NCBI RefSeq assembly: GCF_031755915.1
Contig: NC_083382.1
Span: 27,380,001 to 27,444,000 of the forward strand
Direction of reading: 5' to 3'
Origin: Ziziphus jujuba
Taxonomy: Eukaryota > Streptophyta > Magnoliopsida > Rosales > Rhamnaceae
DNA length: 64,000 nt
Shown here: positions 1 to 12,104 of the stretch, in pieces
Numbering within the stretch: position 1 is the stretch's first letter
Layout of the letters: each line of letters begins with the position of its first letter
Translations under genes and position numbers: made by a program
Notes under the pieces: model-generated
Told to the model about the DNA's origin: nothing
What the model saw: only the letters and a program-made list of their open reading frames with translations
The model's database searches: none

Positions 1-1150
1 GTATACTTATCGCTAGCACAGGTTTTGGCCACCTCGAAATGTCCTCCAAGAATTGACGTAGCCATTCTGCCTCTTCACCACATTTATCTAATGCGATGAA
101 CTCAGATTCCATCGTGGATCGAGCTATTACTGTTTGTTTTGAGGACTTTTACGTTACGGCTGCACCCGCTAATGTAAATATATAACTACTAGTGGATTTT
201 GATTCCTTAATATCTGATCTCCAATTAGCATCACTGTATCCTTCTAATACAGCTGGATATCTAGTATAATGCAGTTCGTATTTATGAGTATATCGCAAAT
301 ATCTTAATACTCTAACGATTCCTTTCCAATGATCATCATTCAGATTACTCATGTATCTACTCAGTTTACTTATAGCGTAAGCTAAGTCTGGTCTTATACA
401 ATTCATTAAGTACATTAGATTTCCAATTACCCTTACATATTCCACTTGAGATACACTCTCTCCTTTATTCTTGGATAAGTGTAAACTCACATCAATGGGT
501 ATTCTAGCTATACTAGTATCATCTTTACTAAAAAAATTATTCAGTATTTTATCTACATAATGCGTTTGACTAAGAATGGTTCCATTCGAAATCCTAGTGA
601 TTTTCATTCCTAAAATCACATCAGCAAGCCCCGTATCCTTCATGTCAAATCTAGATTTTAACATGACTTTTTTAGTTCGGACCATATTGTCGTCACTACC
701 CATAATGAGTATATCATCTACATACAAACAAAGAATGATATATCAATTCTCTGTATCTTTTACATAGATACACTTGTCATACTCATTTATTTTAAATCCA
801 TCATTAAGCATGGCACTATCAAATTTTTGATGCCATTGCTTCGAAGCTTGTTTAAGTCAATACAAGGACTTCACCAATCTACAGACTTTCTTTTCTTGTC
901 CTGAAGCGAAGAAACCTTCGGATTTCTCCATATAGATCTCTTCATCGAGATCTCCATTAAAAAAGGCTGTTTTCACATCCATTTGATTTACCTCAAGATC
1001 CCGCAATGCAGCAATTGCCAGTACCATCCTTATGTAATTTGTTCTCGTCACCGAAGAATAAGTATCAAAATAATCAAGACCTTCTTGTTGCTTGTATCCT
1101 TTAATTACAAGTTTTGCCTTGTATTTGTCTATAGTTCCATATGCTTTCAT
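1..1150 (-). pseudogene. Copia reverse transcriptase and RNase H remnant (element 1)
   Basis: This is the pol end of element 1. The segment 857-1150 carries the RT motif MDVKTAFFNGDLDEEIYM, and 149-727 carries the catalytic YVDD box ([11 protein letters not shown]) followed by the thumb and the tether to RNase H. Bases 1-148, in another frame, read an RNase H block with STMESEFIALDKC and end at the window edge. At least two frame changes and the stops between 727 and 857 make it non-functional. The downstream part of RNase H and the 3' LTR lie left of base 1. Confidence 0.85.
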
Positions 1151-1411
1151 CTTCTTTTTAAAATTTCATTTGTAACCTAAAAGTTTATAACCTGGAGCAA
1201 GATCTACTAACTCCCAAATGTGATTTTGCAAGATAGAATCTATCTCACTTTTCACAGCTTCTTTTCATAAATTTCCTTCAGGAGAATTTATAGCCTCTTG
1301 GAAGCTTTAATGTTTAAACTCAACCTTAGTCTTAGCATCAGTTTCTTATTCTTGACCACTATCATGATTATCTTCATTGATAGTATCACAAGTTCGTTTA
1401 GACAAACTTGA

Positions 1412-2446
1412 TCATTCTTCCATTTTATATGGAAAAATATGTTCGAAAAATGATGCATTTCTTGATTCTATTATCATATTCTTGTATATATCAGGAATTT
1501 CTGACCTATACACAAGAAACTGATATGCACTACTATTTTGTACATATCCTATGAAGATGCAATCAACAGTTTTAGAACCTATCTTCACTCTCTTTGGAGT
1601 TGGTACCACAACTTTGGCTAAACACCCCCACACACGTAAGTAATTAAAGGAAGGTTGTCTTCCTTTTCATAATTTATAGGGTGTCTTTATTTGGTCCTTT
1701 TGAGGTACCTTATTAAAAAGGTCGTTTGCCAACAAAGCGGCTTCCCCCTATAAGTTTTGTAGTACTTCAGAACTTATCAACATTGTATTCATCATTTCTT
1801 TTAAGGTTTTATTTTTCCGTTTAGCCACGTTATTTGATTGTGGTGAATATGGTAGAGTAACTTCATGTATTATGCCATGTTGAGCACAATACTCTCCAAA
1901 AAGAGTCATGTACTCCTCACCATGATCACTTCTAATCACTTTAATTTTTCGGGTGAATTGATTCTCAACTTCCGTTTTATAGAAAATAAATTGCTCTATA
2001 GCCTCATCTTTGCTCTTTAGCAAGTACACATAGCAATATTTCGCGCTATGATCTATAAAGTTGATAATATATTTATTACCACCTCTAGTTGATGCAAACT
2101 GTAAATCACATACATCACTATGTATTAGATTCAAAGGTTCATTATTTCTTTCAATTGTTTGATATGATAACCTCGTTAATTTTTCCTCTACACAAGTTTC
2201 ACACTTATGGTTGGAATCAATATAAAACGTGGGAATATGATTCAAGTTAATTAATCTCCACAGAGAATTAAAATTAACATGACCTAGTCTACCATGCCAC
2301 AAAATGGAAGACTCAAGCAAGTAAACAGAAGAAGTACTAGCTTTATTATTAATATTCTTTGGCTTTATAGTCATTACATTCAATTTGAACATTTCATTGA
2401 CTATACAGCCTTTTCCCACAAATATTCCATATTTGGACAAGATACC
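1412..2446 (-). pseudogene. Copia integrase remnant (element 1)
   Basis: The segment 1748-2446 encodes the N-terminal HHCC zinc site (LWHGRLGHV, then CETC) and the RNase-H-like core: HSDVCD, then FIDHSAKY where FIDD is usual, then RSDHGEEY where DNGGEY is usual, then a degraded NGIAER-like motif in which the catalytic Glu is replaced (NNVAKRKN). The segment 1412-1633 continues the C-terminal part (MWGCLAKV, DCIFIGY) in another frame. Loss of the last acidic residue, the frameshift near 1640-1750 and the insertion at its start show that it is dead. Confidence 0.8.
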
Positions 2447-2896
2447 TGTAACAGTCCAGATCACCCGCGTCCGATATTGTCCTCTTTGGGCCTGGGTAAT
2501 CCTCTTACAACCCAGCTTTAAAGGTTTTGTCAAAACGCGTCATAATGGTTAGGGGTCCCACCCCTTCACCTGCTAGTCCCACTGGCCCGGGCCTCCCAGG
2601 CCCAATCACGATATTGTCCGCTTTGGAAGCTAGATGTTGAGTCCAATCCTACCCCTCACGGTTTTACTTTCCCTCATGGGAATATGTTGTACGGGAAATG
2701 TATCCATACCCATTTATATGGTATGCTTTGTTCCCCTTTCCAACCGATGTGGGACTTCACAATCCTCCCTTCTTGAGACCCAGTATCCTCGCTGGCACAC
2801 CGATCCGGGTACTGGCTCTGATACCATCTGTAACAGCCCAGACCACCTAGCTTCCAAAGAGGACAATATCGGACGTAGGTGGTCTGGGCTGTTACA
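2447..2896 (-). mobile_element. TRIM-like LTR element, rearranged, inserted in the copia element
   Basis: The left end starts TGTAACAG and contains the family words ATATTGTCCTCTTTGG, AAAACGCG and CCGATGTGGGA, ending near 2761. These are shared with the complete TRIM at 16727-17134. A primer-binding site for initiator tRNA-Met (GCTCTGATACCA, 2815-2826) lies between the LTR and the right end. The right end (2829-2896) is not a normal LTR: it is an LTR start followed by its own inverted copy, giving a 68-bp hairpin. The flanks ATACC and ATAAC are a plausible imperfect 5-bp duplication. The left LTR (about 315 bp) is longer than the 171 bp of the complete relative. It splits the copia pol frame. 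Confidence 0.75.
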
Positions 2897-3170
2897 ATAA
2901 CCTTGTCTGACTCAAGCACTAAGAGAAATCTATGTTTGCTTAGCAACGATCCAGACACCAAATTATTACAAATATCTAGAACATACAATACATTATTAAG
3001 AGTTAGATTCTTCCCGGAGGTCATCTTTAGGACTATCTTGCCCTCCCCTTGGATCTCGAATGTGGCAGAGTTACCCATAAACAACCTCTCCCCATTTGCC
3101 TTCGGTTCAAATGAGGTAAACATGCTCTTGTCTACACACACGTGGTGGGTTACATCTGTATCTATCTACT
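2897..3170 (-). pseudogene. Copia protease remnant (element 1)
   Basis: This lies between gag and integrase on the minus strand. The start of the copia aspartic protease is readable as IDTDVTHHVCVDKSMF. The family active site is D-T/S-G, so the glycine has become Asp (DTD). It continues with GNSATFEIQGEGKIVLKM and VLYVLDICNNLVSGSLL, the usual protease to pre-integrase linker, and is then cut at 2896 by the TRIM-like insert. Non-functional. Confidence 0.75.
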
Positions 3171-3289
3171 ACTTTGTTGGATTTGAACTAAGTAAGTTCA
3201 CCTCAGAGACAACAGCATTTAGGTTAATCTCATCAACCTCTCTTCTGATGTGCTCCATCATCGTTGCCTCTTTGTTGCTTTTTCTCTTC

Positions 3290-4096
3290 GACAGTTTACA
3301 ATACACCGTTCTGTGATCTATCTTGTCACAATTGAAACATTTTCTTTAGAACTTGGCCTTTTTGGAGATGCCTCATTTAGGCCCCAACTTGGAACTCTTT
3401 CCAATTTTCTTCTTGTTCTTGGAGCTACTTCCATGCTCCACAACATTGGCCTTCACTCCGGCCTTCATGGATCTTCTATCAAACCTCTTATTGTCATCTT
3501 CAATTCGAAACTTGCCAACAAGAGCTTCTATATCCATTTTCTTTTTCTTATGCTTGAGATAATTTCTGAAGTCTCCCCAACTCAGAGGCAGGTTCTCAAT
3601 CATAGCAGCAATATGAAAGGCTTCATTAATGACCCTCCCTTCAGTAAAAAGTTCTTGAATGAGCACTTGCAGCTCATGTACTTGACTCGTCAATGGCTTA
3701 GTATTCACCATCATATAGTCCAAGAAACGGCCTACAACAAACTTTTCGGACCCAGCATTCTTAGTTTTGTACTTTCGATCCAAAGTTTCCCACAGTTCTT
3801 TTACCGACTTCATGCAACAGTACACTCCGTACAGAGCATCAATAATCGGAATTCCTCCCCGCATCCACCACCATCAGAGTCTCTTCGTTACTCTCTTCAC
3901 TATTTGGTGGTGCATCTTCAGTCAGGTACCTCGCAAGGCCCAACATAGTCAAGTAAAACAACATTTTTTGTTGCCACTTTTTAAAATTAGCCCCATCGAA
4001 TTTCTCAGATCTCTTTACATAATCTGCAGGAGGAGGCACTTGAAACATAGGAGTCTGAAAAGGCACTTGTGCAGCAGGCACATCTCCATTTGCCAT
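3290..4096 (-). pseudogene. Copia gag remnant with zinc knuckle (element 1)
   Basis: The start codon is at 4096 (MANGDVPAAQVPF). The first 85 residues contain the plant copia gag block KFDGANFKKWQQKMLFYL. A frameshift near 3850 moves the frame, and 3373-3864 carries the rest of gag (KELWETLDRKYKTKN, then a basic tail). A second shift leads to a CCHC zinc knuckle CFNCDKIDHRTVYC (CX2CX4HX4C) at about 3299-3340. Gag would pack the element RNA. Two frameshifts and the disrupted pol show that it no longer works. Confidence 0.85.
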
Positions 4097-5180
4097 TTCT
4101 GTAAAATCACAAAATAGAAATTAATTAGTTGTTATTTTCTATCTCAACAAACTAATTCCAACCAATTTCTAGTTTTAAACTAAATGAATATTTGCCCAAG
4201 AATTTTTGAAAGCCATGGGATAGAAAAATTTTTTTTTTCCTCAAATCCGGTTTTATGAAATCCTTTCAAATCCGGTATAAAAATGTAGATCCAAACATGG
4301 GCATGTAAATATTATGAAAAATAAATATATATATATATATATATATTTTAATAAAACAAATAAAATGCCCATCCACAAATTTAATCGGGTAGAAGGCGTA
4401 CAAAAAATTTATTTCTTTCACACACAAACTCAGATCAAAATATGGGCTACCAAAAAAGTTAAAAACAAATTTTTTGATAAACTAAATACATCAAATAAAC
4501 TAATGCCCATTGAAATCAACACTCGGGTGTGAAGGAAATTAAAATTTTTTTTTTCAATTTTAATTTCTTTCCACCCGAAACTCACAAATCAACAAAAAGA
4601 TTGAACAATCCATTTATATCTACATATACTAACGGGAAGTTAGTCTTAAGATTGTAACAAAAATATTATGGGAATAATATATATATACATGTCGATCCAC
4701 AATAATTGTAAATAAAATATACAAAATTAACAATATAAACTCCGGCACCTGTAAGTCCTTAGATTTGCTGATTTACTCTTGACGAAATTAGTCCAATGTC
4801 CGTGTGGTACCACAATATCCTTAAGACTATTCCTTTTCCATCGGTGCAGGCGTTTTTCGACGGTCGTCTCTCGGGATACAACAGATTCTTAAAGTTTTCA
4901 GATGTAGCACCACTGAAGCTTTCCCTCGAACTTTCAATGTGTCTGATCTTTACCACACTCATGGACCAAAAATGCAGAAAAAACCAATTTTTTCTCTCAT
5001 CCCCCAAAAACACACATCAGGGAGATGAAGTAATTTCCAAAAAAAAAAAAAAAAAAAAACGCAAAATCCTTCTTTTCCCTTTCCTTATTCCACAGCCCCA
5101 AAACAGAAACAATTAAATTTCATTAAAGGCAATAAAAACAATTTAATGCCCACAAATCATTCAAAATATTTAATAAAAAC
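4097..5180 (-). other. Leader and probable 5' LTR region of copia element 1
   Basis: There is no gene here. The stretch is AT-rich with an (AT)n run near 4325-4348, a repeated TCAAATCCGGT word (4243-4275) and an A-run near 5040-5059. A short inverted repeat lies at 4524-4577. By position it should be the untranslated leader and 5' LTR of the minus-strand copia element, but no TG...CA ends or tRNA-binding site could be fixed. Confidence 0.4.
4524..4577. repeat. Short inverted repeat (hairpin) with T-rich loop
   Basis: The arm CGGGTGTGAAGGAAATTAAA is followed by a T-run loop and the near-perfect inverse TTTAATTTCTTTCCACCCG. It is about 22 bp per arm with one or two mismatches. Confidence 0.7.
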
Positions 5181-5184
5181 GCTA

Positions 5185-5400
5185 CACAGTACTCTAACAT
5201 GATATATGAAATAAAAGAAAATCTTGCTTGCTTTGCTTGGGTGTGTATATATATATATATATATATATTGGAGTTGTAGGAATTTTTCTTTTTTGAAAAA
5301 TATTAAAGTTGTAGGATTTATACTTAATAACTTTGCGAAAGGTTGTTAATTTAAAGCTAATAATATATGTATATATTTCTCTGAATTAGGCGTACTGTGA
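5185..5400. repeat. Segment paralogous to 34558-34775
   Basis: The two segments share ACAGTACTC..CATGATAT, TTGCTTTGCTTGGGT followed by a TA microsatellite, ATATTGGAG, AAAGCTAAT..ATATATGTATATA and GAAT.AGGC.TA.TGTGA in the same order. The copy at 34558 is just 3' of the 71-residue-protein gene, so this may be the 3' flank of a lost or displaced duplicate of that gene. Confidence 0.65.
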
Positions 5401-5562
5401 CCATATAAATGTGGTGGGTCTTGGGTGGTGATTGAGAAAAACAGAGTTTTTCCCAAGTAAAAACGATCTGCGAACACAAATGCTTATGTTTCTCATATCG
5501 TTGGACAGTAAACGTAGAATAAAAGTAAAATTTATCTCCTCGCTGAGTAAAAGCTCACAGAA

Positions 5563-5573
<11 letters not shown>

Positions 5574-5639
<66 letters not shown>

Positions 5640-5640
5640 C
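5574..5640. repeat. Compound microsatellite (AC)n(AT)n
   Basis: About 44 bp of AC repeats are followed directly by about 23 bp of AT repeats. Apparent reading frames through it are artefacts. Confidence 0.95.
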
Positions 5641-5659
5641 ACTTTGATGGATTATTTTG

Positions 5660-7945
5660 TCTATTATTTTAAAAGAATGACGAGATTTTTCAACAAATTG
5701 CCGACTACTGGCCTATACAAGCAAAGAGAACAAAGAAACAAATCAATTTCTCTAAAATATTTTTTTTCCAAGAAAAAAAGAAAAGAAAAGAAAAGTAAAC
5801 TAATATAAAGGGAGATGATCAAACTTCCATAAAAAGTCTCCTCTCGTGGGGGGTTTTGCATTGGAAACAGAACTGTCTCTGCAGCAAATGATGTTTATGT
5901 TGGTCTTCACCTTTCGGTTTCGCCAAAGGAAAAATTAAATTATTTTTTTATTTTTCATTATTTGGTAAAATTATTTAATAAACAGAATGATAGTCTCTTT
6001 TTTTATGCACATTCTATTACACGACTATTTATAGAAAAATCATGGTTAGATTTTTAAAATTTTAAAAATATATATTTTATCATAAAATTTTGAAAAAAAA
6101 TTTAATCATGTTGGAACTGGGATCTATGATCTATCAATCCGTTGGCTAAATTTTTTTTTTTTCAACTTCATTTCTTTCACAAATTCATGAAATATAAAAA
6201 TAACTTTTTGTTTTCCGATATTACAAAAAGTATGTATCTTAAATTAGAAGTCCAAGATAATGACTAGTTCATTTTACTTTTTTTTTTTTTTTATCAATCA
6301 AGAATTTTAAAACAAAATAATTAAATTTTTTATCATTACAAATAATTCAGTCACAAAGTAAGCTAAAAGAGAGTTAGAGGATAACAAGTAAAGAGTTAAG
6401 CAATTCATTTCTTTGTTGAGATTGAAATCCATTTCTTATAAAAGGGTGTAAGTATGTCATGCAGGTCAAATCAAGATAAGGAGTTCCTTCCTTTTGTTTC
6501 ATAGTAGTTTTAATTAAGGTTTAAAATTTCGGTATTGATAGAAATATTGAAGATTCAAAATATGAAAATACCCATGAAAATATTGGAAAATATTGAATAT
6601 CCAAAAAAATTCACAAAAAATTATGGAAATTTATTTTTAAAAAATGAAAAATTTTGTTAACATTTTAATATTTGTTTATTTAAACAATCAATTATCAAAT
6701 TGATTATAAAAATTATAAAAATACTGAATAAATATTATATTTCTCTTAATCAATTTAATTTATAGTAAGCGGTAATGATCATAAATAAACTATTATTAAT
6801 AAAAATATACAAATATATTTATATATATATATATATATATTTGATAAATTGTTTGTTAATTAAGATAAAACAATCATTACAATGATATTATATTTTATAA
6901 ATATCATCTCAATAATTATAGTACTCTTATATAGTTGAAAATCATTAGTATATTTCTCGTTCTTATTTTGAGATATGAAATGTGAAAAGTAATGGTTAAA
7001 ATATATATTTTCTTAACAAATTTTCATATAATTATTAATATATCAATTATAATGATCTTATATTAAATATATTTATTTTTGATGTTTAGTATAATATATT
7101 CTATCATCTTTTTATTTTTATTTGCTTAATGCTATTAATTTAAATACTATAAATACCAATTATATCTAATCTTGTATTTCCATATTATTATCTTATGTTA
7201 TTATTTTTCATTTTTATATAATAAATCTTTAACTTGTAATTATGGGATTCTAATAAATCCATTTTATACAAAATATATAACAAGTATACATAATATCAAT
7301 GAATAGAACTTATTAAGGTTATTGAATTTAATTCACTTCATTTTATTTATATCATTAAATACTTAAAAAATAATTAAAAGTTAAAAAAAGTTAATTTGGT
7401 AAAATTATTTACTAAACACCAAAAATAAGTCAATTATAACAAACCAACTAGATAATAATAATAATAATATGGATAATTTTAAGATATTAAAAAAATCATT
7501 AAAATCTTTTCCTTTCTTTCATTTTCCTTTTAAATTTGGATGGAAAACAATTTTTCTAATATAAAAAGATGAACTCCCTCCCATTCTTTTCTACTTATTT
7601 CCTTTCCACCTTCTTTTAACTATCAAAATAAGGAATTTGAACGCTTTTCTTTCTATTCCCTCCTATCCTTTCAACGTTAATATAATGTTAGTTTATATTA
7701 TTTATGTATTTATGTTTTTCAATTACGTGTCATCTTAGTTTATTTGATTTATGTATTTATGTTTTTCAATCAGGTGTCATCATATATCAATAGCAGACGT
7801 GGAAAATATACAGAAAAATGAAATATAAAATTAGGATTCCTTTAACATTATTGGTACTTTATTACCCTGTTACATTTAACTATTATTTCAATTAGCTTAT
7901 TTATCTTTTTCTCTCTTTTTCTTTTTTTTTTTAAAGGACTGTAGG
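5660..7945. other. AT-rich spacer, no gene recognised
   Basis: Very AT-rich, with many T- and A-runs and (TA)n near 6820. A direct duplication of about 48 bp lies at about 7687-7782 (TTTATGTATTTATGTTTTTCAAT repeated, followed by GTGTCATC in both copies). No coding homology was seen. Confidence 0.6.
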
Positions 7946-7964
7946 TAGACCTGGCAATTTAGGT

Positions 7965-8175
7965 CATGACACGGTGACACGACTCGAAAACGACACGGAA
8001 TAAATGGGTTTGGGTTTATTATAAATGGGTTCGGGTCATAATCGGGTCAACCCGTTTAACACGATTATTAATCGTGTCATTTTCGGGTTGACCTGTTTAA
8101 CTCGAAATTGACCCGTTACGATCCATTTATTAAACGGGTCAGTTTCAACCCGACACGATTATACACCTATTACAA
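7965..8175. repeat. Left subterminal repeat region of the hAT element
   Basis: Repeated words occur in both orientations: GACACGA, ACCCGTTTAA, CGGGTCA, ATTATTAATCGTGTCA. They match, in inverse, words in the right subterminal region (12105-12430). hAT transposases bind subterminal repeats through their BED finger, so these are the likely binding sites. That role is inferred from the superfamily. Confidence 0.75.
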
Positions 8176-8344
8176 CCCATTTAAATTTAATATTAAATTA
8201 ATATTTTATTACTAATATAATATTTAATAATTAAAAAATATTAGAAATTAAAAATTTTATACAAATAATTTTCTATTATTAATTTTTTAAAAACAAAAAA
8301 TATATTTTTAATAAAAAAAAAATTCAGATCTAACTCAAAAGTCG

Positions 8345-8512
8345 AGAGTCAAGCCCTATTTTTCAATTTTGCATCTTATTCTCCAGCACACAACGCCGCA
8401 GCCACCACAGATCACACCAGCCAGCCCCATCTCCAATCTCCATCAGCCATTAAAGCCTCCTTCCTCTACCTCTGCTTCTTCTCTCTGCCTCATCAGCCAG
8501 CCCCATCTCCAA
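8345..8512 (+). other. Probable 5' untranslated exon of the hAT transposase
   Basis: A CT- and C-rich stretch (repeated CAGCCAGCCCCATCTCC) ends at a good donor (AA|GTAAGTCT, 8512/8513). The matching acceptor TGTAG at 9396 lies six bases before the transposase ATG (9403), which implies an 884-bp 5'UTR intron. Not coding by itself. Confidence 0.5.
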
Positions 8513-9402
8513 GTAAGTCTTTGTTTCCTTTTCATTTCTACATCTCCTCTATCCTGTGTCTCTTGAGCTTTTTTTTTTTTTCTGCGAAACTCTCACTCTT
8601 TGCTAAGATTGGTGGGTACATTTAATTAATAATTAAGTCTACATTAAAGTTACATAAGAAGTGATGAATCATTACCGACAATATATAGGAAGCGACGTAC
8701 GAAAATGCAAGCATTGTAGGTCGCAATTTACAATATAATTTAAAAAAGATTGGGGAGCTTTTGACTTCATTTGGGTAGGTTGAATTTGCATCAGATATTT
8801 TGCTATATTAAATATATAATTTAAAAATGAGAAAAAAGATGGTTCCCCAATATTTAATTAGTATCCATTGTATACAGACATAGACCCATATATTCTATAT
8901 AAATGCTAAAAGGTGGCTTTGCAATAAAATAATTAAAGAGAAGAAGAGATAACTTATTTTAGGTTGTTTACTTTAAAATTCTCAGACAGAAATTGACTAG
9001 GATGCATGTGAAGTTTTATCAATCCACGCATGAAAGAGAGAGAGAGAGAGACGACACAAAGACATGTTCCATAAAATTTCCACATAAATATATAATATTT
9101 TTATATTAAAGGGACTACATATTTATGAAAATTAACCTTATTTTTGTAAACAGATTGACATGGTTTTCGATTCTGCCATTAAACAATTGGAGGTTATTCT
9201 GCCATTTTTATATTCTTTTTTCTTTAGCCATCTTGTACCTCTTATAGCTTGGGAAATGAAAAAATTATATATGTGCATATGTGTGAATATATTTTGCTTT
9301 GTGATTTGGAAACAAAAAATTATATACATGTTTATTATAAGGTTGTTATAATATTTTATTTTAATATATAATTTTTTTTGGTTTGAAAACATGTAGATAA
9401 AC

Positions 9403-11713
9403 ATGGATGGACTTCAAATAAATCTTGAATCAAGTAGCTTTGAAATGCCTATTAATTTAGAAGATGTTGCAAGTCCTATGGAGGGAGTCACAAGTGGGCA
9501 TAAAGTGAAACGCAAGAGAAAACTCACTTCAAAGGTTTGGTCTTACTTTGATGTGCTTCCTTTGGATGTTGATGGTAAGCAAAAATGTAAATGTAAAGAT
9601 TGTGGTACCATTTATCTTTGTGATAGTAAATATGGAACGGGAAATTTGGTGCGTCATTTGAAAAATTGTGTGAAAAGAGACACTCGTGATATTGGTCAAT
9701 TATTGATATCTCAAGATAGAGGGACTATCTCATTGAATGCATCTAAATTTAACTTTGAGCATTTTCAAGAATTGGTAACTTCGGCCATAATCATGCATGA
9801 TTTGCCTTTCCAATTTGTTGAGTATGAGGGAATTAGAACCATATTTCAATATTTACATCCTGATATACAACTTGTTTCTAGAAATACTGCTAAGTCGGAT
9901 GTTCTTAAAATGCATTTGAAGGAAAAATGTAGGATAAAATGCATGTTGGATGCAACTCCTGGTAGAATTTGTTTGACTTCTGATTTATGGACTTCTGCAA
10001 CTACTGATGGATATATATGTCTTACTTGCCATTTCATTGACAAAGAGTGGATCTTGCAAAAGAGAGTGTTAAATTTCTGTTATATGCCACCTCCACATAC
10101 CGGTATAGCATTGGCAGAAAAACTATACTCTTTGTTGTGTGAATGGGGAATTGAGACAAAGTTATTTTCTTTAACTTTGGATAATGCTTCTGCCAATGAT
10201 GTCTCTGTTGATATGTTAGTTACTCAATTGCAATTAAAGGGGGCTGTAGTTTGTGATGGTGATTTTTTTCATCTTAGATGTTGTGCTCATATCATTAATT
10301 TGGTAGTACAAGATGGGTTGAAAGATATTGATAATGTTGTTCATAAGATTCGGGAAAGTATTAAATATGTAAGAGGGTCACAAGTAAGAAAACAGAAGTT
10401 TTTAGAATGTGTTAAATTGTTGTCAATGGACTCTAAGAGAGGTTTGAGGCAAGATGTGCCTACTAGATGGAACTCTACATATTTAATGCTTGAAAGTGCA
10501 TTGTACTATCGACGTGCCTTTTGTCATTTGGAGCTAACTGATTCAAATTATAAAAGTTGTCCTTCTAGTCATGAGTGGGAGAAGATTGAAAAGATAAGTA
10601 AATTCTTGGGTTTGTTTTATGATATCACTTGCATATTTTCGGGCACTAAATATCCTACTTCAAATTTGTACTTTTCCTCGGTTTTCTTTTGTTATGTTAC
10701 ATTGAAGGAAAATATTGAAAGTGAGGATGATTACTTGAGAACCATGGCTAATCAAATGCTTAAAAAATTTGAGAAGTATTGGTCAGAATTTAGTTTGATA
10801 TTAGCCATTGCAGTGGTTGTGGATCCTTGATATAAGCTTCAATTTGTAGATTGGTGTTATAGAAAAATTTATGGAGCAAGTGGTTCTAGTGAGTTTATAC
10901 GTGTGAAGAGCAAATTATTTTCAATATTTAAGGAGTATGTTCAAAAAAGATCTTTGACATCTTCTACACATTCTTTGGAGAAAGAAAAGAGTAACACATC
11001 TTGTGGTGTTGGAGAAGATGTCATTTCTTTTAGAAAGACAGCTAGTTCCATTTTGAAATTAAATAACTCTTAAATTTTTTATTAATTTTAATTGTTTGTA
11101 TTTGTGTTAATTAGTGATTATTTATAATTTTTTGAAAAATAATCTTATTGAAATTTTTATTTTCTAACACTGTAGGAATTTAATATTTGTGAAATTGAAG
11201 AGTTAGGTGCCAATACACAAAAATCACAATTGGAGCTTTATTTAGAGGAGCCAAGGATGGCTACTGAAATTGAATTGAATGTGCTTGATTATTGGAAAGC
11301 AAATCAGTTTCGTTATCCTGAAGTTGCTTCAATGGCTCGTGATCTATTGAGTATCCCTATATCCACCGTTGCTTCTGAATCTGCTTTTAGCATTGGTGGA
11401 CGAGTATTAGATCAATTTCGTAGTTCATTAAAGCCTAGCACTGTTGAAGCGATAGTTTGTACAAGAGATTGGTTATTTGGGCAAAGAGGTAATTATTTTT
11501 ATTAATGTTTTCTTTATTTCATTTGCATATATTAATAATTTTTTTGTTTCACTAATTTATTTTATTAATGATTTTTTTGTTTCACTAATTTATGGAATGC
11601 AAGAAAAATTTGAAGCACAACTTGAGGATCTTACTGAAGATGTTTTGAGCTGTGATATCAATAAAGAAGAATCTTCAAGTCAATGCTCTAATTATGCTAA
11701 TACTCAAGCATAA
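9403..11713 (+). pseudogene. hAT transposase (BED zinc finger, RNase-H-like core, hATC), premature stop
   Basis: This would encode the transposase that cuts and rejoins the hAT ends. The first 475 residues are open (9403-10830): basic KRKRK at 36-40, BED finger with C64-x2-C67 and H85-x3-C89, and an RNase-H-like core with SDLWTS (D193) and TLDNASAND (D260), two likely catalytic Asp residues. An in-frame TGA at 10828-10830 follows VVVDP; the same frame then continues as transposase (YKLQFVDWCYRK) to about 11070. The segment 11230-11505 is the C-terminal dimerisation region with TVASESAFSIGGRVL. A small intron (donor GAG|GTAATT near 11490, acceptor TGCAAG near 11604) joins the tail KFEAQLEDL...NTQA ending at 11713. 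The stop and the unclear junction around 11070-11180 suggest an inactive gene. Confidence 0.88.
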
Positions 11714-12104
11714 GGTAATATCAATGTTAAAATTTATTTAATTTATTTTATTTTATTTTAACATTTTAACTTTTGTATTATATTTAATTGATTTTTTATT
11801 TATTTATTTTGATATTATGATCCCAGGCTGGATTGTTGAGCACCAAAAATCGACATATTTGGTTTGGAATCTGGACATCGATAAATAAATTTGGAGCATA
11901 ATGATAGTTATGTCCTTTTTCCTTTGGTTTTATATGTATTATGATAACAATTTGATACCATTTATTTTATTTTGTATTGGTGTTTTACTATTATTAGGAC
12001 ATTAAATTTTATGTTGGTGTATTGAATTTGTCTTTTTTAGCACATATTAAGACTTATGTATTGTGAATTATAATTTTTGGCATTTTAAATAAGTTATTTT
12101 AATA

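Larger units (their letters stand above)
1..5180 (-). mobile_element. Decayed Ty1/copia LTR retrotransposon (element 1), 3' end outside the window
   Basis: Read on the minus strand the order is gag (from 4096 down), zinc knuckle, protease, integrase, reverse transcriptase and RNase H. Integrase before RT is the copia arrangement. The reading frame is broken by several shifts and stops and by a TRIM-like insertion at 2447-2896. The RNase H runs off base 1, so the 3' LTR is not seen. Bases 4097 to about 5180 should hold leader and 5' LTR, but I could not find a primer-binding site or clear LTR ends. The right edge is put near 5180 only because sequence from about 5185 on is paralogous to 34558 onwards. 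Seen: domain order and breaks. Inferred: right boundary. Confidence 0.85.

Noticed and set aside
2634..4117. Plus-strand frames opposite the copia gag/protease
   Set aside because: Shadows of the minus-strand element.
5386..5647. Frames reading poly(CV) or poly(TH)
   Set aside because: Produced by the (AC)n(AT)n microsatellite. The same applies to 48555-48788, 61955-62215, 62461-62669 and 63136-63481.
9160..9351. Hydrophobic short frame before the hAT transposase
   Set aside because: Lies in the predicted 5'UTR intron, T-rich, opposite frame equally open.
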